DNA of 64,000 nt, from contig ARYC01001187.1 of the NCBI GenBank assembly GCA_000711775.1, positions 1 to 64,000 of the forward strand, written 5' to 3'. The translations under genes were made by a program, and so were the position numbers. Numbering within the stretch: the stretch's first letter is position 1; every line of letters starts with the position of its first letter. Positions 33,648-45,433 of this stretch are shown here, in pieces. A model generated the notes under the pieces. The model did no database searches. It worked only from the letters and a program-made list of their open reading frames with translations, and was not told the DNA's origin. This DNA comes from Oxytricha trifallax (lineage: Eukaryota > Ciliophora > Spirotrichea > Sporadotrichida > Oxytrichidae).

Positions 33648-34331
33648 ATGACTAGCATATTCCCAGTAGTAGCAAAGGCAATTTCCTTGGAGGCATTTTT
33701 AGTTAATCTGCATAAGCTTGGGTAGAGTAAAAATGACTTGTCATATGGACTTCGATCTGAAATGAAAAAGGATAAGGCCAACAAGACAACATCCCGGGAA
33801 AATTAGAAACTAAAACTGTAAGAGCAGCTTAATCTGTTGTTGGAGTCAAAAGATCACGAAACATTTATTTTAAGCTTTAAATGTTAACACGATGAAATCA
33901 TTATGCAAGCCCATCTATTTTACATATCGAATCAAAATTAAAAATATTCTAAGCATTCACTGATTCAAATTCTCATTAAAATTTTTAAAGGCAAAAATCT
34001 ACAAGATCTTTATGCTCTTACGCTAGTTACATTTTTAATATTTCTTATAAATTAACATTTTAGTTAATACTTGAGTTAACATAAAACCCCATTAGTAAAA
34101 ATTAAACGACATTTGGGGTAAACAAAATGTGTGTGTAATTAATTTCAATATAGATCAATATTTATTAGTATATTCATTCATAATTTAGACATAAGATTAA
34201 ATTATCAAATCATTTTTCAGTTTTTGTTGTTTATATTAGTATATTAAAACTCTGTTTAATTATTATTATTGGGGTTTCTTCTGCATTTGCTACATTTTAA
34301 AGTCCTTTCTATTTATTCATCAAAATACTGA
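33648..34331 (+). CDS. 227-codon frame, N-terminal part resembles a histone-fold helix
   Basis: With Gln code the frame runs from ATG 33648 to TGA 34329-34331. The first 80 residues have clear coding composition: MTSIFPVVAKAISLEAFLVN, then LHKLGQSKNDLSYGLRSEMK, then KDKANKTTSRENQKLKLQEQ. The FPVVAKAxxLEAFLVxL run resembles the central long helix of NC2-alpha/NF-YC-type histone folds (xPVVxAKAxELFxxxL), but only one helix is visible, so this is a hint only. From about 34020 the DNA becomes AT-rich and the frame is likely to be fortuitous; a pointer or stop in a shorter form may lie there. A likely upstream segment would be needed for a full domain. Confidence 0.45.
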
Positions 34332-36607
34332 TTTTTCTAACATATTTTATGAATTAACTCTAAAACTATGTGCATTTCTTCTAATTTCAAAAGGAATCAT
34401 CATAAAATTTTCCATTTAATTTCTGAGATTTTCAACTGTAAGTAAAACAGATTCTGCTATTATCAGTAATTTAATTTTGAGAGATATTTAAAACTATTCA
34501 AACATATTTAAATGAAGTATATCGAAGTAAAACAGTAATATTTTTCACTACAATTAATATTTATACTTATAAAATAATATTAGTTTATCAAGGGTTCAAT
34601 TCCTTTATAAAACCCAATTTTTTAACAAGATTAATTAGAGTAATTAGAAATAGAATAATATTAAGTTTAAAGAAGTTTATTAGTTTTTTATAAATCACTC
34701 TATACAAATGATTTTACTCTTTTATCAAACACCTGACTAATTTAAATTATTAAAGATTTTAGATATACTAACATTTAAGCATAAATTAATTTGAACCCAC
34801 CTTAAACACTCATTAATCAGTACATGAATACGAATTAAACTATTGGTAAATATTATGGTTTTACTTAAATTTACTCTTTTAAGTATGTTTGATCTAATTT
34901 GAAATACTCCCAAAAAATAAACCATGATTATTGCAGATTTTTCTTCATTCCATATTAGAAAGACTCTGATGTTAAGATTAAATGCTTTAGAGGATTCCTC
35001 TAGAACATTGAGGAAAAACTAAGTGTGAGATGAATAATTTGCAAAATAAGAAACTCGAATCAGTATTAAGATAAAATAGAATAAGAACTCATGATTCAAC
35101 AAAGAAATGAACCCCAATTTAAAAATTAAGAAGAAATAGAGAGATATTAAATAAAAACTGATAAATTCATGAATCATTAAGACTTAACTTTTAATTTATG
35201 AATGATTAATATACTAAGCATGAATATATCTCAAAATTAATTTCTATTATTTTTCTTCTCCACCAAAATTTTCATGACATTTATTAATGGGGTTTTTTAT
35301 GATTTAATAAATATTAAAATTCTAGAACAATATGGTACCTATTAGAAATTACAAAACTATTGCTTATATTAATTAATGAATATTATTTTTCTCTATAGAT
35401 TTCTACTAGTTACGATTAGATTTCTAAACTTTTCATTTAGTATTTATAGGATTCATGAATTTTGTATAAAGATAATTTACTATCCACAAAATCCTTAAAT
35501 TAAGGATTATTTAGAAAATGTTTCTATCTTTTTTTGGCACTGTTTAAATCTATATAGAACTATAGGGAAATTTAAAAAGGAAATCAGGATTCATAATTTA
35601 TAAGATAATTTATGTAAATATTTGTCACATCATCTATTTTGTTAATTAAACTGTACTCTTATATATAAGTATTAGTTCCTTAATTAATCAAATATATATT
35701 TGGTTAAAATAACTTAACTAAATTTGATTATATATTTATAAGCTTCATCGCCAACATTTTTTAAAGTTGGTGATAAAGCTAGAATATTATTATAATTCCT
35801 AAAAATAAAACCCCAAGAATTTATTTTTTAAATCAGTGATTGATACTAATAGTAAAATAACTTTAATTTAAATAGCAGAAAGAATAAGCATTAAATAATT
35901 AATAATATCAAGAGGAGTAGGATATCTCCGTTTGACATAAAATTGTTGCTGGTTCCGAAAGAAATGTGTCCTATACATTCACCGAAACGCCATGTCCGTC
36001 GTGCCCTAGAAAGCTATTTATTTTGATTGAATTATGAAGAATAAAGCTATTTTATATTTCTAATTCATAGTCATTTATACCTAATATAAATTAAGAAAAA
36101 ATAATGATTCATTCCTTTTTTGTAAATGTGGCAGGATATGTATAAATATATATATATATTGGAAGAGTATATTTTGAAAGGTTAGAGTTGCTTCATTGAG
36201 CGATTGAATTTATTAGGAGCTTGTTTAGTCTAAACTATTTTTCAAACAAGATTGTGTGAATCAATTTTGATGAATTTTTTTAAATTTACTAAATTAATAA
36301 AATTATTGATTTCAAATAGTAAAAATATTTTTGCATAATTTACTCATATTATAAATTTTAAATATTATCTGTGCAAAAAGCATTCCTTCGAATATATGTG
36401 TGAAGAGGATTTTTTATAGCTAAAATATTGAATAAAATCGTATTATTATTTCATTAAATGCATAGTGTTAAATAAATAAAATTAAAAAGTCATTCAATAA
36501 GATTATAATGTGCATATTTTTATAGATGTATTTTACAAATAATAAACTAGATAGATACATTAACTATTAAATTACTTAAATTAGAATTAAAGTCATTAAT
36601 CAGCAAG
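34332..36607. other. AT-rich with isolated coding-like patches
   Basis: 34930-35060 (+; DFSSFHIRKTLMLRLNALED…) and 35900-36030 (about 47% GC at 35925-36005; + frame RSRISPFDIKLLLVPKEMCP…, minus frame also open) look like small segments, strand uncertain. The rest is about 20% GC. Confidence 0.35.
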
Positions 36608-36745
36608 TCATTCAATTGTTTATATTTATTTATTTATATTAATGGAAGTATTAAATGCTACAATAGCTATAAGTCTTTTTCTACTTTACCTTGTTATATC
36701 TTCAAAAGCATACCAAATTAGCAAAGTCTCGCCTTCATTTCTCAT
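36608..36745 (-). CDS. Small coding segment, 45 codons
   Basis: Minus frame from ATG 36745 (MRNEGETLLIWYAFEDITRQ, then SRKRLIAIVAFNTSINI) to TGA 36608-36610. The first 35 residues are natural; the tail is AT-rich. An upstream frame (NTPTYIKTQYSKLLQVNDYK) in another phase at about 36760-36860 may be joined to it by an eliminated insert. No family recognised. Confidence 0.35.
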
Positions 36746-38330
36746 TAGTAGTTTATTAAACACAACTTATAATCATTAACTTGAAGCAGTTTACTGTATT
36801 AAGTCTTAATATAAGTTGGCGTATTTAAGTATGAAAACTATTAATTTTAATTCTGAATGTTAAATTATGTGTATTTGATAAATATTCAAGATCTAAGCCT
36901 TCGTTTTGCATTAACAGTAGACTCACAAATTCTTTTGTCATTGTTGATGAATGTAATGACTAGAAGTTCACAAATAAAATAAACTAAAGAATCTTTAGAT
37001 ATTTATTATTTGAATTTTGATTTAATTTATGCAATCCTATTTATAATAATATAGATTTCTTATATATATTTTAGAAAGTAGATAGCTATCAAATAATTAA
37101 ATATATAATCAATTTTGATTTTAATTAAGAGGTATAAACAATCATAAATTATAACAAAAACTATAAGTTGATTCTTTTGTGCATTCTTGATAGTCTCAAT
37201 AAATAAACTGAATAAAATCATAAGAATATTGAATCTAATCTTCAAAGTTCCATATAAAAATATCATGAGTATAGACTATATAAACTTATTCAAAATTTTT
37301 AATATCGATAGTATATCTGTTCAAATTTAATATTTAGTTAATAGATAATTATAAAAATAATTAAAAGAAATCGAATGATAAATAATGTAGTCAAAAAATA
37401 GGAATAATTTTAATAAAACAATAGATGGACAACTCTAGAGTTTTATAATTTGAATAAAAAATTCAATTTAAATATTGTTGAATTTTATAAGATTTTTTAT
37501 ATAAACTCTTAGAAAAACTTTTCTAATTAAAGGGACTCTTTTTGTACAATAAAACTGGAAACTAGAGGAGGCAGATAAGAATAAACTAAGAAGAATAAAC
37601 TAAGAAGATTAACAAATATTGATAAAAATAAATAAATTATAATTATTAAGAGAAAATTGATTGCAGTGACTCCTGATAACAAATCGTATTAGAATATTGG
37701 TTTTAATTATTCCTTAAATATAAATAATAATATTAATCGTAAATATTTAAAAATTAAAAATTGTATAAATAAATAAATTAACAATATAAAATTATAATTT
37801 TGCATATTGAAAATAAAATGAGTTTAAGCGCAGAAATTTGAGAGAATATTCAAAAGACCACTCGAGCTTAAGAAAATATAAGAACTTATAAGTAAGTGTG
37901 CATTTTTTACTTCTTGTAATTTAAAATATGCTTATTCAATTAACATTCATGCTAATGTTTCAAATTACACAATAGATAATTTAAGTGAACACAGATAAAT
38001 ATCTAATACGACATCAAATAATCACATAATTTCAGATGAATTCTCGATGTTAGTATTTTATACTAATAATTGTTCAACTACTCGATTGGGTGTAAATCAA
38101 AATTACTTAGAAAATCAAATAGATAAGAAAAATAATAAATTTTAGTTAAAAACTTTGCTTACTTATTATATATTATTTACAATCAAACCAGTAAACTTTA
38201 TACATTTTTTGTATTTGTGTGGTAATTCAATTTACATTAATATAAATAAATGCAGTTTTGTTTTGTTTTTACGAAAAAAATTACCGATCTTTTGTATTTT
38301 ATCATAATAATAATAATTTGGTATGAGAAA
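36746..38330. other. AT-rich spacer, no supported gene
   Basis: About 20% GC. A minus frame at 37060-37266 is open but consists mainly of Ile/Leu/Phe/Lys codons expected from AT-rich DNA. Confidence 0.4.
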
Positions 38331-38620
38331 TTTTAATTGATTTGTCCATCATAATAAACTCTTAAATTTGATTGAATATATTGACAGTATGTAAAAAAAG
38401 ACCCATATTTTTAATAATTTTTCTAAATAATGAGTAACTTAAAGCTAACCCTTATTCATAGACTCAACCACAGCTTGCTTTATATTCTGCAAATTATTCT
38501 ATGAAGCGCGAAGTAAGAAATACCTTAATTATTTTAGACATGACTTGAACTTCTATCTTGACGCTCTTGACTATTTAGTGCCTTCGAAAGCTCTTAATCA
38601 ATAGATTCCAAAAAATCCAT
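38331..38620 (-). CDS. Coding segments in two frames, minus strand
   Basis: ATG at 38620 opens MDFLESIDQELSKALNSQER, then QDRSSSHVQNN. After a change of frame near 38510, a second block reads SQNNLQNIKQAVVESMNKGQ, then LQVTHYLEKLL. Both have coding composition (about 36% GC) in AT-rich surroundings, so a short IES or intron near 38490-38520 is suspected. No family recognised. Confidence 0.4.
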
Positions 38621-39229
38621 TGAAACAGAATTTAAATTCCTCTTTTATACATTGAATATAAGTTACTATCAAGTCATAAAACAAAAATTTATAAATATCT
38701 ATTTTCAATGAAATTTGTGGTTATAAAGTATAAATATAGTAAACGATATATAAATAATGAAAAAGCAGAAGGATATAAATTGTGTTGTGTAAAAGGACTT
38801 GCAATTAGCAGTAGGAAAGAAAAACTGTTTAGGAAACTTAACATTAAAATTGTGTAATTATGCTTTTTAATTTATAATTAATAGTTCTTTGATCATATAT
38901 TTTTTAGAGTCATTAATTTTATAAATATATATTAATCAAACAGTATAGTATTATCGCACAAATCCAATAAAATTTTAGATTGAATTACAATCATAATCAT
39001 AATATATTTATTAAAATAAATATTTAATGTGAATAATAATAGTATAGATGAGGATGAGCGTGTAGTAATGAGAAAAGTGCTAATTATTATTCAAATAAAA
39101 AAGCAAGTAGAAGAGGAATCATAATTTAATAAATTTAATTATCGTTCTAATTAAACTTGTATAATTCGAATGTTTGCCTATTAAAACATTTAAAATAAAT
39201 AACTTTGCAAAATATTAAGTAGTAATAGC

Positions 39230-39489
39230 ATAAACTAAGAAAAAAGAAGCCTATCATTGGATCTATGAATGAGCCAATAATTTGGAGATCTCATCTTATT
39301 ATAAAGCTAGATTTTATTGCATAATGCCCTATGAAAATCAAACATTAGGCATATTCTTGTAAATATCAATTTATTTTAACTAATAATTCCTAGTCATAAC
39401 CGCTTTTAACAAGATAATTACAATACTTTGTTTCACAGATAGCCAAATATTGCAAGATTAGACATAATTTTTAAGATAGAAGCTAATGA
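39230..39489 (+). CDS. Coding-like segment ending in TGA
   Basis: Plus frame RKKKPIIGSMNEPIIWRSHL, then IIKLDFIAQCPMKIKHQAYS, then a Gln/Ser-rich tail, stop TGA at 39487-39489. In-frame ATG at 39265-39267. The minus strand is also fairly open, so strand is uncertain. Confidence 0.3.
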
Positions 39490-40650
39490 GTTCTTGGCTT
39501 CAACGATAAAGCACAGTAGATTCAATAATTTATTAATTTTGTAAGAGTATAATAATTGTATAATTAATATAATAAAAATGTGATAAATAAATGGTATTAT
39601 AGTCCGTTTGAGTATTCATTTGGAGTCATGATACTACTGAAATGCTTCAATAATTTCAATTAGTAAAATTTAGATACTACCTCAACTCATGTCATGTTAT
39701 GAAAGATGATTAGTTATGGCAGCACCGAGTTTGGTTTAGTCTATCAATAAAAAGTGCTTTACTTCGAAAGGATAAAGTAGAGGAAAATTATTCTCAATAT
39801 GAGCGGAATTGTCTGTGATAGAAGATTAGGGTAGAAACGCTAACTTATCTTTGTTACTTGAGTTACCTTGTTGATATATATATATATATACGGATTCAAT
39901 TTTGTTCTATATATATATGGCTTAGATATTTTATATTATTTTTATTCAGGTTACTAAAGATAAACATTTCCTAAAATAGCAACAATGAGGGAGATGCATT
40001 GACATCTCAATGATTAAATTTAACAGGGGTAATTAAGTAGTATATCTGCAGGATATTACCTATATTGTTTGTTTGAACTGTGTTTTGAGCTTATGTGACG
40101 AAATAGTATGGGCGAAGTAACTAGTTAATCTGGATTTTGTAGTTAGATACTCCTGTTGATGTAGCTCATACTCATGGTAATGTTGAAGTTACTAAGTATT
40201 CCCTGAAGTTCACGGGTTAATGTAAGAAATCTCTATTACTCAATTGTACCTAATTTAGTTCTGGGAGCATTAAGCAACTTAACAAGAGCATCTTGATAGA
40301 TTAGCAAGTTTCTTAGCTATTCTTGGGAAAATCAGCAATATTCAGTGCCTCAGCTACTTATGTATTCCAGCTCTAATTACTTATGAAAATAGTAATTCAC
40401 CGCGGCTCCTGCTACTGTTCTGGGAAGTGTGTATTATTAGTAAGCAGCTTTCAGAGATTCCAAAAGACTTAAGTCCGATCCTTTTAGATAATAATTACAC
40501 CTTAAATGATATGAGTGGATTAAATTCAAATGAAACAAGTAATGTTTATGCAGCTGGTAGTGTTGATTTCTGAATACTCAGTTCGAGATTGATTGAATAT
40601 TTAAAACAATATATATATATATATATATATACTTATTACTCATTAATGAT
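39490..40650. other. Mixed region with repeat remnants
   Basis: About 39600-40560 is richer in GC (about 34%). 40105-40220 resembles part of the island at 30.0 kb. Short peptides such as EYSFGVMILL (39610) and YGSTEFGLVYQ (39715) recall protein-kinase subdomains but appear in the wrong order and are too short to call. (TA)n runs at about 39878 and 40610. Confidence 0.3.
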
Positions 40651-40669
40651 TTTGCTTTTAAATACTTAT

Positions 40670-40987
40670 ATTTTAAAATAACATTCTATATATTATTTAT
40701 AACTATTATTTTGGTCATTTCTTTATAGCTTAGATAGTTTAATCAATTCTAGTTTCTTTATTAAAATTAGTACTTGGACTCATTAGAGCGTCTCTAGTGA
40801 TGAAAAAACCACATTGTAACTACTATTCTACCACCTTTAAAAAGTACTCAATTAGCAAGAAAGGAAGTAGTTGTGCATGAGTCTTCTTAGTTAATTTACA
40901 TGCTAATGCTACTGTCTTTGGGGTTACTTTCAAATTAAAGAAAAAACATGTTATATATTACTATTTTTTAATTAATTTTTAAACTGA
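40670..40987 (+). CDS. Coding-like segment, about 105 codons
   Basis: Plus frame WSFLYSLDSLINSSFFIKIS, then TWTHQSVSSDEKTTLQLLFY, then HLQKVLNQQERKQLCMSLLS, with TGA at 40985-40987. Begins without an evident Met, so it is probably the end of a gene whose upstream part is elsewhere. It is followed after 52 bp by the next plus-strand gene. No family recognised. Confidence 0.4.
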
Positions 40988-41039
40988 AATAAACAAATAA
41001 AGCAATATAAATTACACTTCTTATAAACATTGCTGATAA

Positions 41040-42225
41040 ATGAAAAGGGCAATAGCCAATCTAGCCCATAAAGCAACTGATAAGTCCTCTAGTGGTTATT
41101 AATCTGCTTCAGAAATAAGTGATATTAACAACTGTTTTGATATGCATTTATAGAATAACATTTTACAATTGTAAAAAACGTAAATATATAATATAATGCA
41201 ATATATGAATAACTTATTTAGATAATAACTCAATATTTAAGTGCAGATTAAAAGATTAAGTACTTATTCAAATGAATAGGCTCATAAACTTCATTGTAAA
41301 GTATTAAAAATGTTTAAATTTAAATAAATGTTAATACGATTGATAATTAAATCTGTAATATTGAGAACGATTCACGAAGCCGATTGTAGTTAGAAATGTC
41401 ATAATTGTTAATTTACATTTATTATTATGTTTAGGTTTTTAATTAATTAAAATATCAAAATCTTGGCAGTTAGCTTTCTGAAAACCTAGGCAATAAGGTA
41501 CTCGTTCGATAAGGAATTCAAAAATAACTGGAAATTGCTATTGGCGGTTATCTTTGTAGCAAACCCAAAGCGAGATAACTTGATTTTAATTTTGGGTGAT
41601 TTGTTTAGTTAATTTTAATGGCCAAATTAAAATCAAGTTATCTCGCTTGGGTTTGCTACAAAGATAACCGCCAATAGCAATTTCCAGTTATTTTTGAATT
41701 CTTTATTGAACGAGTACCTTATAGCCTAGGTTTTCAGAAAGCTAACTGCCAAGATTTTGATATTTTAATTAATTAATTTGAATTTAATTCCCCAAATCAA
41801 ATGTATTCCTACAATAATAATAATTTACAAACAATAGCACAACATCAGATATTTACATATTCTTCTAAATACTGAATAATAGCACAATGAGAAATCCATC
41901 TATAAAATTTCGATTAAAATTTAGCTTATTTTAAAATATTTAAAAGTTATAATAATCATCAAAGTCCGCCGTTACTTTGGCAACTCATAGAAATCTTATT
42001 TTTAATCACATATAAATTTTACAAATTTATACAAATATAAAAGTAATATAGCAAATAAATTATAAGTCAATATATTTATAAGCAAATTTTACACTTTATT
42101 TAAATTATAGGAGGACTTCATTATTCCTTTTTAATTTATATAAATTTAACTTGACTTATCTTATTTAATAGCAAAAATTATTATTAAATTTATTATTGGT
42201 ATTTAGCGTTTTAAGTGTAATTTGA
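41040..42225 (+). CDS. Plus-strand gene split by a MITE-derived IES (257 codons joined)
   Basis: ATG at 41040, preceded two codons earlier by TGA, opens MKRAIANLAHKATDKSSSGY, then QSASEISDINNCFDMHLQNN, then …LFRQQLNIQVQIKRLSTYSN and reaches HEADCSQKCHNCQFT at 41417. A 412-bp insert with a 9-bp direct repeat follows. Removing it gives QFTNNSTTSDIYIFFQILNN and an open frame to TGA at 42223-42225, the total being an exact multiple of three. The first 125 codons look well coded; the part after about 42000 is AT-rich and less certain. A CxxC…CxxC-like pair (CSQKCHNC) spans the IES site. No family recognised. Confidence 0.5.
41418..41829. other. IES, 412 bp, pointer TAATTTACA, MITE-derived
   Basis: The 9-bp repeat TAATTTACA lies at 41409-41417 and 41821-41829. 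The insert is a large foldback: arms of about 150 bp (AAATCTTGGCAGTTAGCTTT … AAAGCTAACTGCCAAGATTT) around a short centre. Its right end is the family-2 MITE terminus (CAAATGTATTCCTACAATAA), while the left terminus is eroded. Excision keeps the plus-strand gene open. Confidence 0.7.
41430..41813. mobile_element. Foldback element related to MITE family 2
   Basis: Shares the right end of family 2 (ATGTATTCCTACAA) and the GGCAGTTA block found near the left end of the copies at 4.2 and 28.1 kb, but its interior is a long palindrome rather than the usual unique sequence. Left terminal repeat largely lost (reads ATGTTTAGGTTTTTAATTAA). Confidence 0.65.
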
Positions 42226-42365
42226 AAGATTTTATAAATTTATAAATCTTATAATTTTTTATATTAAAGTTATTTAAAAAATACTTTTGTTTAAAAAACA
42301 CCTTTAACTTTGGAATGTTTATTATTAGATATGTATTATAAGATTATTAATTGTACTTGCATTAT

Positions 42366-42745
42366 TTATGAATTATAATAAGAAATTTATTAATTTAGTC
42401 AAAAACTTAATATATTAAAAGGTATTCGTTTAGATTAGACGCAGGTGGAGATAGAGTACTCACTTAAAATGTATGTTACAATAAGTGTATCTTTATTTTT
42501 TATTTTATAATGGTCCTACCTGGTAAGACCACAGTTGTCATAAGACAGGTGCTGCGTAAGACGACAAGGAGAAAGGACTAAGGACTTTATATTTACGATG
42601 ACGAAGATGATGATGACAAAGAAGAAGACAAGATGTTTTTAGAGAGATTTCCATTTTTGATAAGACTTATATGTATTAGTATTAAAGTTAATTAAATAAT
42701 TAATAAATTTTTAAAGTTTTCGTATTATAAATTATGATTATAATT
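42366..42745 (+). mobile_element. MITE family 3, copy 1, with a short conserved coding-like core
   Basis: Inverted ends (left ATTTATGAATTATAATAAG, right CGTATTATAAATTATGATTA) flank a core shared with 59790-60172. The core has GCAGGTGGAG, an AT-rich spacer, a hairpin around TGGTCCTACCTGGTAAGACC and then a frame: ATG at 42510 gives MVLPGKTTVVIRQVLRKTTR, then an acidic DDEDDDDKEEDK. The other copy keeps the same VLPGKTT start and acidic tail though the nucleotides have changed, which suggests the frame once mattered. Confidence 0.55.
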
Positions 42746-43070
42746 TTGTATCGGTTAAATAAAATTGGTATCTCAAAGATGTAATGCTTTGAATAAGGTT
42801 GGCAACTATATCTCAGTTGTCTTACCAGTACAGGATCTTATAATTCATATTCAGCGATAATTAAATTGCATTGGAGTAATTTAATTCTATATATTCCAGT
42901 AATTTTAGCTCATAATTTCAAATATAAAGGGATTCATTTCTATATATGGTGTCAATCTTATAAGTATGTAGAATCATTAACTATTGAATCTGTTGTTTAT
43001 TGAAATCTTTTGTTTTTCAAGATGTAAAATAAATTGTGACATTTTTTATCATTCTTTGCAGCTAATGATT

Positions 43071-43352
43071 TCATAATATTTTTATAAGCTAATACAAACA
43101 AACTATTTAATTCATTTAAAATTAATTATTAACTATGATCATGCAATATTAATTTAATGAAATAATTAAGCTCTTTAGTTGGAGATAATTGTTGATATGA
43201 AATTATATTAATTATATATGTTTAAATAACACTTTAGCGAAAGGCTCCAGACATTCTTCGAGCCTTTATATATCATTAGTAACGGTTTCAACAAATTTAA
43301 GCATAAAATTATAGACTCCTAAATTAATCCAGGCAGTTATGCTCTTTGATAG
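43071..43352 (-). CDS. Coding segment, 93 codons, helical
   Basis: Minus frame between TGA 43353-43355 and TGA 43071-43073: LSKSITAWINLGVYNFMLKF, then VETVTNDIQRLEECLEPFAK, then VLFKHIQLIQFHINNYLQLK. Good coding composition for the first 65 residues, then AT-rich. No Met at the start, so probably an internal or terminal segment of a split gene. No family recognised. Confidence 0.45.
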
Positions 43353-44282
43353 TCACTATAATGTAATTAAGTATGACAAGTCCAAAATTTATGGTTTTTT
43401 CAAGAAAGATTTCTTTAAGTTTATATTAAATATAGACGATATGTGATTATATAAATTTCATAGATTATCTTTTAAATGCATTTTACATAACAAATTTCAT
43501 TATTTTATAATTTTAATAATACTATCTCTCGATCAAGCTTTATCGGTAATCAACTTGCGATATCTCCTATTAGATATATAATATAAATACAACGAAAGAA
43601 AGGTTGTTTAAATTCAAAAGAATATAAATTATTTTATAACATATGAGCCAACCAGTTCTTCCTATTTATAATTATATCTATAAAGGACAAATTCGTTTTG
43701 TAAATCATTCATACATTCAACCTCGTCTTTACTATATAATCTAGATTTGTCTTTGTGGTTTTATCATTATTTAATATGTTTTGAGTTAAAAAATACATGC
43801 AAATTTATTGATAAAGATATATAATCATGATCACACCAAAGTTATAAGTTTTTTACATACTTTTTTTAACTATTAACCACAAATAAGATCTATTGATGTT
43901 GATTATACAATATGTTCTCCATATACAATTTTACTTAAATATACTTCTTTATTGGTCTTTAAATTTCTTATAATGACTATTTTATATTATTAAGTAATTA
44001 CATACAATATGGGAGATTTATAAAAGTAAAATGTAAAAAGCATCGATGATTAAAATACTAAAACTATTAGATTATTGAGATATAACTGTCAATTTTATCG
44101 TTAGATATAAATACTTAAATGCTAACACATAATTAAAGATGAAACAATAGTAAAAATAGTAGATAAGCAATTTGTTGTTAACGTAGGCATACATAAATTT
44201 TATAACGTAATTATCATTAAATAACTTAATTAAACTTTTCTTACATTTCTGTATTTTTGGTACATTTGATTTGTAAGATGAT
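43353..44282. other. AT-rich spacer, no gene seen
   Basis: About 22% GC; nothing supported on either strand. Confidence 0.5.
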
Positions 44283-45430
44283 TTTATGAATAAGGTAACA
44301 TAAGGGATAGAATCTCGCCAATGCTATTCAATATTTACCTTCTGGTTGCCCTCATTCTCAAAATAAACTTTACTCTCTCATTAGACAAGGGAAGCTAATT
44401 GCATTTGCATATGACATCTTAATAAACATCAAAGATTAACAACAGTTTAAGAGGGTAATTCATTGTTTTAAAAACATTGAACAAAGTCATAATTTAAAAC
44501 TTAATTAAAAAAAAGACAGTGCTCCTGAGTGACTCAAAATTTCAGAAATAGAAGGGAGAAATAAATTGAAAGAAGCTAAGAACTTAGGCATAAATATTCA
44601 ACTTAACCCCTAAGAAATACTAAAGGATACATGGAGTGAATTGAAAAAACAAACAGAGTTTTATTAAAAGCTTACCAAATCCAACAACCCAATAATTGGA
44701 TATACAATAATGGTAGCTCAGATAGATCTCTGCTGATCTACAAATACACTGCCTCATAGCAGCAAAATATCTGAAGATAAAAGAGATTAATTAAATGGAA
44801 ACATAATTGAAAAGGATAGCCTTTAAAACTCTGAGAGAAATTCAGAATAAGATCCTGTGAAACATGACCCAACTGAAAGAGAGCAGCACAGCAGATATAA
44901 TAACAGACTGGTCTGGAAGAACATAAAGAAGATAAGACACAACGTAGAAGAATTCTGGAAAAATAACAAAGGGAAAAGTCAAGTGTCTATCAACAAAAGT
45001 AAACTATAAAAATAAAAAAAAGATCTTCATCACAAAGAATGTGATGAATACTATGATGGCTATTACACAAGGAAGGACGTTGGTAAGCTGCGGAATGAGC
45101 CACTACTGTAATATTCACAAAACATTTGCCTACTCCACTCACCTGAGAAATTTTAACTTAGTCAATTAGGCAGGGGACCCAACGAGATTCAATAAACTAA
45201 TGGGGGAAAACAGATTAATAGATTTGGACAACAAAACCCAAATTGAAGCCCTAGCGAATATGATTTGGTTAGAAAAAAGAATAAGAGGCCTATAACTCAA
45301 AGGTTACCTCTTCAAAGTAAAAGAAAATGTTCAGAATTACATAGGTAAAGATATAAGATCTGAGATTTATGGGAAAGATCAAAATCTAAAGAGTAAAAAC
45401 CACAAATATTCAGGTCAATGGATAAAATGA
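44283..45430 (+). pseudogene. LINE ORF2: reverse-transcriptase C-terminal half, degenerate
   Basis: Plus-strand pieces read RDRISPMLFNIYLLVALIL (the conserved …SPxLFNIYL region before the catalytic box) and GKLIAFAYDILINIKDQQQF, where the catalytic F/YADD box has become AYD, so one Asp is lost. Downstream comes a typical thumb/C-terminal tail ending in NHKYSGQWIK and TGA at 45428-45430, with DPTRFNKLMGENRLIDLDNK before it. At least four frameshifts or TGAs. It is the tail of a LINE that is 5'-truncated here; the next LINE begins immediately after. Confidence 0.75.
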
Positions 45431-45433
45431 GAA

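Noticed and set aside
37060-37266. 68-codon minus frame
   Set aside because: Consists mainly of Ile, Leu, Phe, Tyr and Lys codons, as random AT-rich DNA would give; no rise in GC.
39610-39830. Protein-kinase fragments (EYSFGVMILL, GSTEFGLVYQ)
   Set aside because: Only two short matches, in reversed domain order, with no catalytic loop nearby; could be coincidence in a poorly resolved region.
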